This document shows positions 12,370-34,020 of a DNA stretch of 64,000 bases, in pieces. The translations under genes were made by a program, and so were the position numbers. The notes beneath the pieces are model-generated. The model saw only the letters and a program-made list of their open reading frames with translations. It was not told where the DNA came from and made no database searches. This DNA is from Prochilodus magdalenae (lineage: Eukaryota; Chordata; Actinopteri; Characiformes; Prochilodontidae), in NCBI GenBank assembly GCA_024036415.1, contig JAMWET010001643.1, positions 62,001-126,000 on the forward strand. The letters run 5' to 3'. How positions within the stretch are numbered: the first letter of the stretch is position 1; the number at the start of each line of letters is the position of its first letter.

Positions 12370-13770
12370 TGTCTTCTTTATATTCAGCTTTGTTGGTATG
12401 AACGTGGACATGATTGTGAACAGGCTAGCCACTGAGCGCACAACGTCCAGTCTGTCCCACTATACAATATGCTAACCATCTACTACATATATGTTAGCAT
12501 CCAGCACCCACATGTATGTACATAAAACCCACAGCATCAAGAAATAACTAGTACACCATCAGACATCCCAGAGAGATATCTCTTAACCGGGGTATATCGT
12601 TCACTGGACCGTGTTACTATTTATCAGATACATATTTCTTTTTTTATCTGGTGTATTTTGGTGTTGTGGTCAAGGCCAGACATTCCTTTCATGAGGATGT
12701 GGTTAAGTTAGAGCTCAATTTAGCTACCTATGGAACTTAGGGGTTGCACCAGTGTTGTGAAAACTTTACTAGGATGTCAACCCCTGTGCAGCAATATCTG
12801 AAGAAGGGGACCTGAGATCAGCTTAACGGTTCTTCTCTCCGATGTTCTGTCCGATCTGTCCCCGCAGCTCGGTATTAATCGTGGATGATTTCACAAGTAT
12901 GCTTACATTCCTTAGTGTAGAAGATGCAGGTCTTGCTTTGTTGTTGCCCCAGACTTTGTGTTTCTTTGTTTCTCAATAAGCAAAAAACTCAAAGAAATAT
13001 AATAAAAAAAATAAATAAATAAAAATCATAGCATATTTTTTTAATAGCACCTTTTCCAACAGGTCTCAGGTAATGACACTCTCTGATCCACGACAGGTGT
13101 GTCTAATATCATCATGGCAAATCCAGACCTCCATCGCAGCCCCTTCTCAAATACCAGAATCAAATATTAGAGAACCTGAACTCAAAAACTGCCGTTCACC
13201 GGTTCTCCACGTCTGCATGTGAACAGAAAACATCAGAGTGTTTGGTTCCCACATTGCCACACATCCATCCACACGATTTAGCACCCTAAAATGTACAAAC
13301 ACTTTAAATAACACGTTCCCCTCCCATGAAATATGTCCGTCTCCCTCGATAAACAGCCCGGGTGTACAGAACCAGGTACATGACAAAACAAATAAAAGCT
13401 TCTACTACAGAAACACGGAAGTGACTCCAGCTTACTGCCAGCACTGTATCTCTTTCACTCAGTCCGACAGATTTCCTGTCCTCCAGACTCTCCGTCCTCG
13501 TGATTTTATCATTCTTCCAGCCTTTAAAATCACTTCCAGCTCTCGCTTCATAGCTGGTCTACTCACTCACAACAGCCTCTACTCTACATCCTAACTGGCT
13601 TCTCTCGCTTATTAAAAAAAGACTGACCTATCACTTAGCTGCCCACGCACACACACGGCAAACACACACACGCAAACACAGTTCGAGGTGGTAGGTGGTA
13701 TCTTCTTGGATTCTGTCCCTGACGACGAAGAGACGGAGCATCTGCACGTTCACTCTACGGCTCAATCCCG
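12370..13770. other. Intergenic / polb 3' UTR side, no gene recognised
   Basis: This is AT-rich sequence with an A/T tetranucleotide stretch near 12995-13030. The part nearest 13772 must include the polb 3' UTR, but no clean AATAAA on the minus strand could be placed. A variant ATTAAA (plus TTTAAT) lies near 13038. Confidence 0.4.
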
Positions 13771-13772
13771 TT

Positions 13773-18759
<4,987 letters not shown>

Positions 18760-18762
<3 letters not shown>

Positions 18763-18900
18763 TATGTCGGATAAACGGCCGGTTTATGCTGCGGGTTTAG
18801 CGGAATCGGTCCACTGGTCTGGACAGGCTGTAGACAAAGCACTGGTCCAGAAGAAGGACAGCGCGTCACCACTACGTCACTGCCGCCGTGGACATGATGT
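18760..18900 (-). promoter_or_regulatory. polb: polb promoter with CRE-like site
   Basis: On the gene strand GTGACGTA occurs at 18873-18880, about 110 bases upstream of the ATG, in a CpG-containing segment without a TATA box. The human POLB core promoter is controlled by an ATF/CREB palindrome (GTGACGTCAC). This site keeps the first seven bases. Conservation of that control is inferred. Confidence 0.55.
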
Positions 18901-19020
18901 GCTGAGACACCGGCTGAAGGTCTTAGATGTCCCGGTCAGCATCTCCCGAGCAAACCAGCCGAGTGGCTTCATACCACACACTTCCACATCCAGTAAACTC
19001 CTCTCTGGGGCCAACATTTA

Positions 19021-19409
19021 ATGTGTCCTTTGGTATAAACTGGATTTCTGACAGACAGAAATGATTTACATTCATTCATTTATTTTTTTCATTTATTTAT
19101 TTATGTTTGGCTTCTTTATAGTGTACTGTATAGTGTACATATATGTAAGGTCTGACCTTAGACCCCTGTTTTATAACTTATCACATATATGGAATATTAT
19201 TCGAAAAAAAAATGTAACACAAACTCAGTTCAAAATGTGTATATACTGTACTTTAAAAATACATTTAATTTCTCAGTTTTAACATTTGGTATGTGGTAGT
19301 TCCAGTTAAATATTTAAAGAAGTTTTGTTTTTTTACAAATGTGGTTGTACATTGTAGTGCTTCTAAGCCAGTGTAGCATAAGTTAACATACCATAACTAC
19401 CTGTAACTA

Positions 19410-19455
<46 letters not shown>

Positions 19456-20460
19456 TATTCTGATAAATAAAGCATTCTCATTTTTTAATTAAGCTTATAT
19501 ATTTATTTACCAACTCATCAGAACACAAATTGATTCCAAGGCAGTAATGGTGTACTATGAACAGACATGAATATTTACAATCACAAACAATAATAATAAT
19601 AACAATAATAATAATATTAATAATAATAATACAATAATACATCAGCAGATATTGTTTATATTATTACTATTATTGCCATTATTGTATTATTATTATAATT
19701 ATTAATATTAATATGATTGAGCAAGTATGTTTCAATATCAGTATCCAAAATCATATAATCATCCAAAAGTAAACACACTGTTATACTGCCATGTTAAAAT
19801 CAGTATACTACAGAACTACAGTGGACACTGGGAGACCTCCAGCACTACTACTTACACTACCATAAGAACAGGCCCCGCGATTCAGAAACAAAAGGTTTAG
19901 CTACTTAACACGACCAAACATAAACGATACTGCACATTTAATGTCGAGATTTACTGGATAAACAGAATATCAGGAAGTAGACCTCATCATAGGGATCTCC
20001 CAAAATGATCTCACTGTAACACAGCATACAGAGCCATGTTCCAGCGTTCCCTAGCAGGGAAAATCTTTTCTTCTGTGGTTAGGTTTTTCTTTACGCTCAC
20101 ACACGAGCAGTGCTCTTAAAGTACACAGCTAATTCTATTTTTAATTTTCTATTTTTATTCTGACTATTTTATTTATTTGATTTCTGGAATCTCCGGATAT
20201 TGGATTGGATACAACACCTTAAGTGTTGATGTTTAGTAAAATGCTTTTAAGTTGGAATTTAAGAGCTGAAACATGAACCACATGTCCAAAACACAATGTA
20301 ATTACACTGAATAAGAAAACCAGTAATTAAAGAGGAACTGTTTACTCATAAGGTGAGGTCCAGTGACCCCCAAGGCTACTAACACCTCCAGGGTAAATCA
20401 TGGGATCAGTCCCGTCTCTGATCAGCTCAGACAAGGTATATAATCACTTAGGACGTTTCA
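19021..20460. other. AT-rich intergenic between polb promoter and enkd1 3' end
   Basis: It holds an (AT)n array at about 19412-19452 and an imperfect (AAT)n/(ATT)n region at about 19588-19720. No gene, RNA or recognisable transposon is seen. The right part must hold the enkd1 3' UTR and polyadenylation site. Confidence 0.6.
19412..19452. repeat. (AT)n microsatellite
   Basis: An almost pure TA dinucleotide run of about 40 bases. Confidence 0.95.
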
Positions 20461-20572
20461 TGCAAGTGGCCCTGCTCTTTAGTGCTCAGGCTGTACGGAT
20501 GTGATGGGTCTTGATCTGTGGACCCAGAGGAGCGATAAACGCTGAAGGTGCTCTTCAGATATTGATGCTGGC

Positions 20573-25859
<5,287 letters not shown>

Positions 25860-26039
25860 GATGGCAGTGGTGTGCTGGGGATTACCTACAGTAGCTGCAC
25901 ACAGTGGTCCTTCAGGTGCTTATAGCGGTTACCTGGAAGGATACAACCAAGGGTTAGTAGGTCTACATCCCTAACGACCAAGCTAATGGCCACAGTGGCA
26001 AGATGAAAGCTGATCGGAAAGCCTGAGAAAGAGGTAACT

Positions 26040-26440
26040 GACTGTCACCACAGAGCAGGTAGTATGTGGGTGGATCGTTCTCAGCACTGCAGTGACACTG
26101 ACGTGGTGGTGGTGTGTTAGTGTGGGTGGTGCTGGTGTGAGTGGATCAGACACAGCAGTGCTGCTGGAGTGTTTAGACACTCTGTCCACTCACTGTCCAC
26201 TCTATTAGACACTCCTACCTTGCTGCTCCACCTTGTAGATGGACAGTCAGAGACGATAGCTCATCTGCTGCTGCACAGTGCAGTGTTGGTCATCCTCTAG
26301 TCCTCCATCAGTGGACACAGGACGCTGCCCCACAGTGACACTGAGGTGTCCAGCAGCACCGCTGTGTTTGATCCACTCACACCACCACACACACTAACAC
26401 ATGGCCAGTATATAGCCAGTGGAGCTGATGGAGATGTTAT
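26040..26440 (+). repeat. Foldback-element family fragment
   Basis: This copy starts within the left arm (CCACAGAGCAGGTAGTATGT) and runs through the central part (GATGAACAGTCAGAGACGATAGCTC-like text, CAGTGCAGTGTTGGTCATCC). It lies in the enkd1 5' intron. One end is lost. Confidence 0.75.
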
Positions 26441-26746
26441 GGCTGATATATATATGAGAAGGTAGTAGCGTGATAGAGTCCCTGGTGTAATAATATATTA
26501 CAGGTATATAGTAATAAAGGCTATAACTGATGTAGTACCTGCTCTCCCTCTCTCTCTCTCTCTCTCTCCGGTGGTGGTTATACGCCTCTCTGCTGCGCCG
26601 CTGCTGGATCCATTACACACCAGCGGGTCTCGGTTACCAGGAAACTCGGCGGTCTGTCAGAGGAACAGCACTTCTCAAACAACAGACACTCACAGACCCA
26701 CATACACACATCCGGGGACCTGGCGATCAGTCACCTGCGTCTCTAC

Positions 26747-26875
26747 CTGTCGATTAATCGAGTCGGGATGAAGGTTTTCCTGATCAATCCTCGAAAACAC
26801 GCAGACTGGTGACGCATAGACAAGCCGAATGCATCTCCATGGCAACGTCTTAAAGACACCCCGGAAGTGACGCCG
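26747..26875 (-). promoter_or_regulatory. enkd1: enkd1 leader exon and promoter with X-box-like motif
   Basis: A consensus donor (CGACAG/GTAGAG on the gene strand) lies at 26745-26746, and a good acceptor (CCCCAG) lies 15 bases before the ATG exon end at 25874. They suggest a non-coding exon starting at 26747. At 26833-26846 the plus strand reads ATCTCC-AT-GGCAAC. One half is a full RFX X-box half-site, the other is diverged. Next to it are CCGGAAGTGACG (ETS/CRE-like, 26861-26872). RFX factors drive ciliary genes, matching the ENKD1 role. The start site itself is inferred. Confidence 0.5.
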
Positions 26876-26878
26876 TGT

Positions 26879-26976
<98 letters not shown>

Positions 26977-27010
26977 GAGAGGAGAGGAGAGGAGAGGAGA
27001 GGAGAGGAGA
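26879..27010. repeat. GA microsatellite passing into (GGAGA)n
   Basis: A pure (GA)n run of about 90 bases passes into about eight copies of GGAGA. It sits between the enkd1 leader and the vdac3 promoter and could act as a GAGA-type promoter spacer. Confidence 0.95.
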
Positions 27011-27677
27011 ACACAGGAACAGTTCACCAACAGCTTTCCAGTAACATCCACCGACGCTAACTCCATCAACACACCACGTCACGTTTGTATGCTCTGGTAG
27101 AACACAAACCCCACTCTTACACCTGAACCAGTTTAACACCAGTGCCCCTTCCTTCAGAGACCAGGACTTCCAGACTGCCATCGTACACGTGGCCTCCTGG
27201 CCTGTGTGTGAACAAGAACCCCAACCCTCAAAGAACTCGGCCCAGGAGTTCAACCAGGGAACCGATCTAGAACATTCATGAAACAGCAGGGTTAAACTTT
27301 GACAGTGCAGGATCCCCCATTGGAGGTCCCCAGAGCGCTTGGGCAGAGAGGTAGAGAGACAGAGAGGTGGACAGACAGACAGGTGGAGAGACAGAGAGGT
27401 GGAGAGATATAGAGAGAGACAAGGAAAGAGAGAGAGAGAGAGAATAGCTCATATATTCAGATGATGATTTGTCTATCAGTTCTTCTTTGATTAAGGCTCC
27501 ATTAACATGATATTATCTACCTGTATATAATATTACGCCAAAAGAACCAGGCCTGAATGCAATCACTCATAGTCTTAAAGTAGGTACTTCTAGAAATGCT
27601 ACTGTTCCAAAAATTATTACAGACCTGTCTATAATATTATAAAGCACTAGGACCGTCGAACCCTGAGACAGCTTAAA

Positions 27678-27678
27678 G

Positions 27679-27720
<42 letters not shown>

Positions 27721-27765
27721 AATAAAGTAAAATAAAATAAAATAAAATAAAATAAAATTATTATA
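27678..27765. repeat. (AAAT)n / (AAAAT)n microsatellites
   Basis: About eleven AAAT units are followed by about seven AAAAT-type units in the AT-rich tract between the enkd1 and vdac3 promoters. Confidence 0.9.
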
Positions 27766-27948
27766 TTATTATTATCATTAGATATTATTAGCTATAATTA
27801 TTGTTAATATATTATATAAATATATATATATAAATATATATAGTATTTTGAGAATTTTTGTCCTGTATCTGGGAATGGACTTCTGACATTCATCGTTCCC
27901 AAAACCGTTTCCACACACAATCTGACAGACGCCTGGAAAAGACGACAG

Positions 27949-28052
27949 TGCGCATGCGCGATTCGCGTCCTGCCCTCTCCGCCTGTTTCTCCTTCAGTGT
28001 GTCCTCCTCTCAGAGCCGGAGTCAAGCAAGGAGCCTCGGAGCCTGATAAACG
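27949..28052 (+). promoter_or_regulatory. vdac3: vdac3 promoter: perfect NRF-1 site and leader exon
   Basis: TGCGCATGCGCG (27949-27960) fits the NRF-1 consensus YGCGCAYGCGCR at every position. A CpG-containing leader follows and ends at 28052 (AAACG) before a GTAGGAG donor. It joins the ATG exon at 37774, across a 9.7-kb intron. NRF-1 activates nuclear genes for mitochondria, including VDACs in mammals. The precise start is inferred. Confidence 0.7.
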
Positions 28053-28124
28053 GTAGGAGCCCGCGGAGCAGCAGCCCGGTTCACGGAACGATCATGTTAG
28101 ACTTCGAATTAACGTGCAGGCGTT

Positions 28125-28215
28125 TATATAGAGAGAGGGAGAGAGAGAGAGAGACCTGCAGGGACAGATAGAGAGAGGGAGAGAGGGAGACCTGCAGGGA
28201 CAGATAGAGAGAGAC
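28125..28215. repeat. GA-rich low-complexity with duplicated CCTGCAGGGACAGATAGAGA
   Basis: Two direct copies of GACCTGCAGGGACAGATAG are embedded in (GA)n just downstream of the vdac3 leader exon donor. Confidence 0.85.
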
Positions 28216-28922
28216 AGCGCACCTCCCGAGGCCGCACTAACGGCTCAGCGGCTCACTGCGTTCGAGCGCTGCGTGTCCTGCAGCTCAGCCAGTCGGGCTC
28301 TAGGAGCGCTTGTGCCGGTTCCTCCGGCCTTTAGAACGGTTCTACTGTGCTGCAGGAGAACCGGACGCTAGTATGGGCAGGAGGTCCGTGCATGGGCCTG
28401 CACAGAGAACCCTGCACTGCATGCTCCTCCTGTAACTGCAGTGTTAGTGCTGATACTGGAGCACTGGTGTTCAGCGCACAGACACAGGCAGGGCCTGAAC
28501 ACCCACACACGGACAGGGGGAGTGAGAGTGTTGGTCTGTGTCCGGTCAGTGCTGCCGCTTTTGTCTGACGCATGTTGACTCTGATGTAACGGAGAGCAAT
28601 TAAATAATCGCCCCCCTCCTCCTCCTGCTCCTCCTCCTCCCCCCCTTTTGTGCATGCCCAGATTAGACCGTTATGACGCTCCGTAGTCTGTGGTAATCTG
28701 TAATACGACATTGTGACTGCTGTTGTGCTGTTATCAGGCGGTGTACTGTCATGACTGTCTGAGGAGTACACACTAGGCCCCAGTCATGACAGTCTGAGGA
28801 GTACTTGGGCGTAGTGTGTACTCCCCGTCTCGGAGTCATGCGCAGTGCGGTGGGCTGTCACAGAGGGACACCAGAGCTCCTTTGTTGTATTGTTTGGGGG
28901 CTCACACGTGGAGAACTGACCT

Positions 28923-29609
28923 GTAGGGATGGGCCATCCCACTGATTTCCCATTGATTCGATTTCAAGTAGGCTAATATCCCGATACCGATACTGATACT
29001 TTTAAATCCGTGACATTTAAACAGTGATAATGATCAGAATATTTATATGAATTAATATTAAATATATTAATATTTAATTAATATTAATATAAAAGTAGCA
29101 GAAATCAGAGTTTATCCTGAAATTATTTCTTAACTAAATTAAATAAGGCGTAAATCTTATTGTCACCTAAACTAGAACTTTGCTAAAATTCAATACCCCA
29201 CTGTGTGTTTATTAGATTGGTATCTGAAATGTTACATACACAGTTACAGTTTGTGATTTATATAATAAAGGTTTAACCTCATTAACAGTTTACCAGATCA
29301 AATAACAAATAAAGTATATATAATAATATAATAATAAGTATATATAGTATTCTGCTGGGTGATTTAGTGGTAGTATAGAATAGGGCTACCACATTAATAA
29401 GACTTGGTGGATTCTTATTGGCCAGCTTGATTTAGGAGTGGAGGAGGAAGGAAAAGTAGTTCCTGCTTTTTTAAATTGAAATTTATGATGCACATCCGTC
29501 CTAAACGCCTGGTATCTGTAGTCGATCTATATTCTTAGTATCGAGTCACCAGACACAGCAGGACTGCAGTATTGATGTTTAGGTAGCCCATCGATCCGCC
29601 CGTCCCTAC
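28923..29609. mobile_element. Candidate non-autonomous DNA transposon (hAT-like MITE)
   Basis: The termini GTAGGGATGGGC (28923) and GCCCGTCCCTAC (ending 29609) are inverted with one mismatch. The interior is AT-rich with no coding sequence. Matching target-site duplications were not found, so the call is tentative. It is located in vdac3 intron 1. Confidence 0.4.
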
Positions 29610-29847
29610 TGCCCGGACAGCTGAAGCGCGATCACGTTTGTCCTGATGCATAAGTTCAGGCACTCTGCACTTTATCAGCCACCAGGCGACCTGTGAATTA
29701 CACAGACAGGAAGTAGGAAGGCGAGTCATGTGATCCTCTCGTAAAATTGAACTTTATTGATTCTGATTCTTTCTCCATTCTGAAGGCATGCCGTTTCAAC
29801 ACAGGAGGTAAACACTGTGGTCAGCTCAGATCTGAAACTGATAGGTA

Positions 29848-30978
29848 GGGCTGAACGATTTGGGGGAAAAAATGTAATTGCGATTTTTCTGGTAAATATT
29901 GAGTCGATAATTTAAATTAAATAAAAAATAAATATTTAAAATAAATTATATATACATACACATACAGTCATTCTTTTGATGAGCATGTGTATGTGTATAT
30001 ATACATGTGTGTGTGAATGTGGTGCACCAGACTGCCAGTGAAGTTGTGGTTATCATGCCACAGACAGCTAGGTTCTGCACAGCATCCCATACCTGAACAG
30101 CAAGCCAGAATTTTGAAAATATCCATGAGGGCGTACAGTACACTGTAGAAAATGTTTTTTTTTTGGGCCAAAAAATCCTTAAAAATTTACTTAAATTTGT
30201 TAAAAGCAAATTAATGTATTTATTACTTTAGATTTGGAGTTATTAAGTAATTTTGATTAATTAAATAATTAATTAATTATTTAGTCTAATAAAACAGGTC
30301 TCTGAATCAACAGTTCCAACAAGTTGAGTAAAACGTATTCAGCCGTTTGTAACAAGTTGATGTAATTTTTTTAGGTTGGATGTTTTACAGCTACGTGGCA
30401 CTTCTGTTTTGTTAAATTGCAATCCAAAAGAGCGCAATTTTCAAGTTGCAAGAGCTGAAATTTTTTAACTACAGCCCAAACTAGAAAAAAAGGTTATCGT
30501 AGGTTTTAAGTAGGGGCATTTGAGGCATTAGGGTCATTCGTGTGAGGAAATTAGTGTCATTTTTATAAAATTCACTTGTAAAATAAAATAAAAAACCTTC
30601 TTTATTACCAATTTGCAATTTTAGCTATTGTAATTTGAAGTGATGCGGTTTTCAGTTTGCAAGAGCTGCAATTTTAACAACAGCTTCCGAGATCAGCCGT
30701 GTCTGCTGTTGTAACAAATTTGGAGTGGGACTATTAAAGCTAATAGCACTGAGCTTTTAAACTACAGACAGGTGAGTGTACATGAACCCAACCGTAATTA
30801 ACCAGCAGTCTGGTGTGTTCATCGCCCACGGTTCTGCCTCAAGCCACATACACTCGTCATCTTGACCTTCAGAATGGTGCAGACCTAATGTACAGTAAGT
30901 CATCGCAGTTTAAATCGTAATATTGATCAAAAAATTAATCATCAGATATTTCAGCCACACCGTTCAGCCCTGCGTAGA
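29848..30978. mobile_element. Candidate non-autonomous hAT-type element
   Basis: The termini AGGGCTGAACGAT (about 29850) and GTTCAGCCCTG (about 30962-30972) are inverted and of the CAGGGCTGAACG type common at fish hAT ends. No transposase is inside. It is in vdac3 intron 1. Confidence 0.45.
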
Positions 30979-31439
30979 GCCCCACCCAGCGAGGTGTGCT
31001 AGTGACCGTGTTTGGAGATGTAGAGTAGTAGTGGCTCGGTGGTTAGACCCTGTAGGGGTGAATGTCTGTCTAACCTGGTAGCACTCAGACGTTATCTCCC
31101 CGTCACATACCCCACGGACACCACACTAAACAGACATGCAGAGCGACGTTAGACTTAGAGCTCAGAGTTCATCTGAAGAGCGTTCTGTAAGGGCCGCTCC
31201 GGATACCACCAGATATGAGGAATGAGTGTGATCAGATTGGGTAGCAGATCTCACTGGAGATATCAGAGAGCTGCTGGTAGTGTGGAGGGCTTAACTGGGA
31301 TTATTCTGATTGACGTCTGACTGTAATTTAGATCAATTAAGATTATTTACCGGACCTTCTATGGCCAAGTACCTCACCATGCCCTTTCTGGCTTGAGCCT
31401 TGACCCCTGAAAACTGTGTGCTAGTAAGCTGTGGTTGTG

Positions 31440-31885
31440 ATGTCACAACACATTAAGGACATGTTTCTGGATGTAGCCACATCGGTGTTCAGACTCTCTT
31501 CCATCAAAGACTCGGTTAGGTGGTCCAGATTTGGTGGAGGCCTTCCCTGGCACAGTTCCGAAGAGAATTCCCTGTAGGCTGGGATTGTATCCACTGCTGG
31601 TAGACCCGTATGACCGTACGCTTCCATACACCTGCAGATTCAGCTACTTCCTCACACTATGGTCTTTGGCCACGCCCACATGCAGTCCCTCCTTTTAGCC
31701 AATCATTAACATCTGCTCTGGAGCCATTTTCCACACATGGAAAGAGACATTCCCTGCACTGTAGCACCTCTTCCCAATCTATGGATCCCGTCACTCACAC
31801 CCCGCAGGGATTTATAGCCCCATCGTCCTCATGCAGCGCCACCTGCAGGAGCCTGAAGTCACTACCACCGCACATGTTGCATGAC
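31440..31885 (+). repeat. Interspersed repeat family C, copy 1
   Basis: About 400 bases, from GGATGTAGCCACATC through CGCTTCCATACACCTGCAG to CCTGAAGTCACTACCACC, are repeated with few changes at 42293-42695. Both copies are in vdac3 introns in the same orientation. There is no convincing protein. ORFs in both copies read the same only because the DNA is repeated. Confidence 0.85.
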
Positions 31886-32034
31886 CTTAGCAGTTAGCTA
31901 GCTGAGTATTATGCAAGTGTTACAATTTCTTAATCTTAAAAAGCACTTTTAGCACAATCAGGCACAGATTAGACTACATTAGATTTCTGATTAAACAGCT
32001 TAATTGAATTTAGTAATTACTGTGGTTTAAACCA

Positions 32035-32195
32035 GTAGAATGTAGTGGAGTAAAAAGTGAGATGCTTGAGTTTGAAACGTCGTGGAGTTAAAGTAAAAAG
32101 TCATCCAAAATGAAAATACTTCAGTACAGATACACAAAAAACTACTTAAGTACAGTAACTAATTACATTTACTCCATTACTGTCCACCACTGGGT
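32035..32195. repeat. Short interspersed repeat (ACTTAAGTAC-type)
   Basis: The text rich in AAAGTAAAAAGT, TACTTCAGTACAGA and CTACTTAAGTACAGTAACT resembles a common fish short repeat. Boundaries are uncertain. Confidence 0.4.
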
Positions 32196-32899
32196 TAGGT
32201 AAGTCCTGTATCTTTAACTGTAGGGCGGCACAGCTCGTGGTTTTCCTGGTTTCTCGTCTGAAGAGGCACTAAAGGCTAATAACGCCTGGTCCTCTGTCTA
32301 ACGCGGGGGTCATAAGTGGACCAGGTCCTAATGGTTTAACTTCAGGACCAAATGCTGTTCGCCCCTCCTGTGAGTCTCTCTCTGTCACGCGCCCATTGAG
32401 ACGTAGCTGTGTGTTTCTGGCACCAGAGGAGTTTTGTCACAGGGTGGGGGTGGGTAAGGATTTGGCTGTTCCTAGGGGATGAGCTGACAGCTTGGGTCTT
32501 TGTGAGGGGGGACGCGCGACTGGGAGAATCCAGGAAAGCCTCCCCCATTCCGTAACCCCTCTCTCCTGTCACATGGGTGACCGGTGTCAGTTTTACCCCC
32601 CGCTATTTATAGGACGTGTGTCTTGGAACATGGGGGATTCTGTGCGCGGCCCAGGCCTGAAAAGCTGCGTTCTCCTGAAGGCAGAAGGTCGGCCCCTTGG
32701 GCCAGACCCCCACCCGTGTGGGGCAGGTGTCCGTGCAGGGTTACCATGGTGATATGGGGGGGTTGGGGGCAGAAAACGCTCTCACTTTTCCCCAGGGCTC
32801 CATACGGCATCCATCACCAGACGTGTGCCACTCAGCAAGTCACAGATGCGATCTAGAGCTAGGTCGTGAGATTGATTGAGCACAAGGGGGAAGCAGCAG

Positions 32900-33310
32900 G
32901 AGGTTCAGTTCTTACACTCCAGTCCGCTAGAGGTCCAAACCTCTAGCTGGGTCTGTTCACCATGCTGCAGTTCTGTGTTCATTCTAGTTTAAGTGGAGGC
33001 CAGAAAACTCCTCAGTTATCAGTCTTACACCAATGAAGACACACAGTGTGTTGGTAGTGGAGTCTAATGTTAGCTAGCTATTGCTAGCACACCTAGCTAA
33101 CATTAGCTCCCACTGGCTAACACCAAACTGGTCCTGTGTGGAGACCGTCGACTAGACTGTGGGGTTTACAGGGTGTTTCCTGTGATGAACCTGCATCTTC
33201 ATGTTCCAGGTGTTAGCTGGTTTATGTGCTGTCCAGCTAAAGCTAATATAGCTAGCCTTAGCCCCTAGCTGTCTTAACTAGCTGGCTAGCTAGCTATCCG
33301 CATCAGCCCC
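32900..33310 (+). repeat. Interspersed repeat family A, copy 2
   Basis: GCTGCAGTTCTGTGTTC ... GTGTGGAGACCGTCGAC ... CATCTTCATGTTCCAGGTGTTAG ... TAATATAGCTAGCC matches the inverted copy at 56690-57120 over most of its length and the copy at 8740-9180 more weakly. It lies in vdac3 intron 1. Confidence 0.75.
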
Positions 33311-33926
33311 TTGATGGCTGACTAGCCTGATAGCATGACTCACCCTAAACAGCCCCACAGAGTCTATCAGGTATCTGTAAGAGCCAGTTTGGCTTTACCA
33401 GTAGGTGCTAACACTTTTGGTGAGCCAGAGAAGCTTCTGTGAGCAAAAGGGTTTATCTCTGTTTAGCATGGTTCTATTTAGTTCTGTTATTAACTATATC
33501 AGTTGTTAAATATGGTGTATACTGTATATAATATGGTGAAAATACTGCTAATATGTAGTAAACAAAAACAGGTTGTCCGTGTTATCAGCTCCACTGACCG
33601 TACAGGAGACAGTTACAGTTAGCTATTATATAGACCTCGTTAATAGATTACCTGTGCTCGTTATCAGGCACTCAAAGATCAGGTATCGGTATCAGGAGTA
33701 TAAACGTGATATCAGTGCTTCCCTACATCCTGTTGTTTTGCCCACCTCTAGCCTTTACCCTGTTTATATGAGGGTACGGTTCAGACAGAATGCTTTAATG
33801 TCTTAATGGATTACAGACTCCACACAGCCTTATTAATACATAACCACGGCTAACGGTGTGCGTCTACCCACTCCAACCCCCCCTTAAAGAACCGTACCTG
33901 AGAAAGGAGCAAAGCAGGGTTTAAAG

Positions 33927-34020
33927 ATGGACAGAGAGGAGACCTCGAAGAAAGGAAAGGAGGCAGAGACACAGATGAAAGAGAGTAAGCCCTGCTCTCA
34001 CTGCAAGACGAAGAAATGCG
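33927..34020 (+). other. Candidate alternative coding exon of vdac3 (Cys-rich N-terminus)
   Basis: A start codon in good context (AAAGATGG) opens 31 codons plus one base, then meets a consensus donor G/GTGAGT at 34021. Spliced to vdac3 exon 2 (37774, CTAGCATG) the leftover G completes GCT, and the frame runs through AGC into the normal ATG without a stop. The product would be VDAC3 with a 33-residue hydrophilic extension that is Lys/Glu-rich and ends with a C-x2-C-x4-C motif (CSHCKTKKC). Upstream CCCCCCTTAAAG at 33882-33893 could be an acceptor, so the exon could also be internal. Unspliced, the ORF stops two codons later. Expression is unproven. It could be chance or an unrelated small gene. 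Confidence 0.35.

Noticed and set aside
31421..31897. Similar ORFs at 31610-31897 and 42437-42769 as a gene family
   Set aside because: They match because the underlying 400-bp repeat is duplicated. The frames have no domain and no conservation beyond the DNA.
33060..33310. Regulatory GCTAGC cluster (homeobox-like sites)
   Set aside because: The same text recurs in other copies of repeat family A, so it is repeat content and not a specific enhancer.
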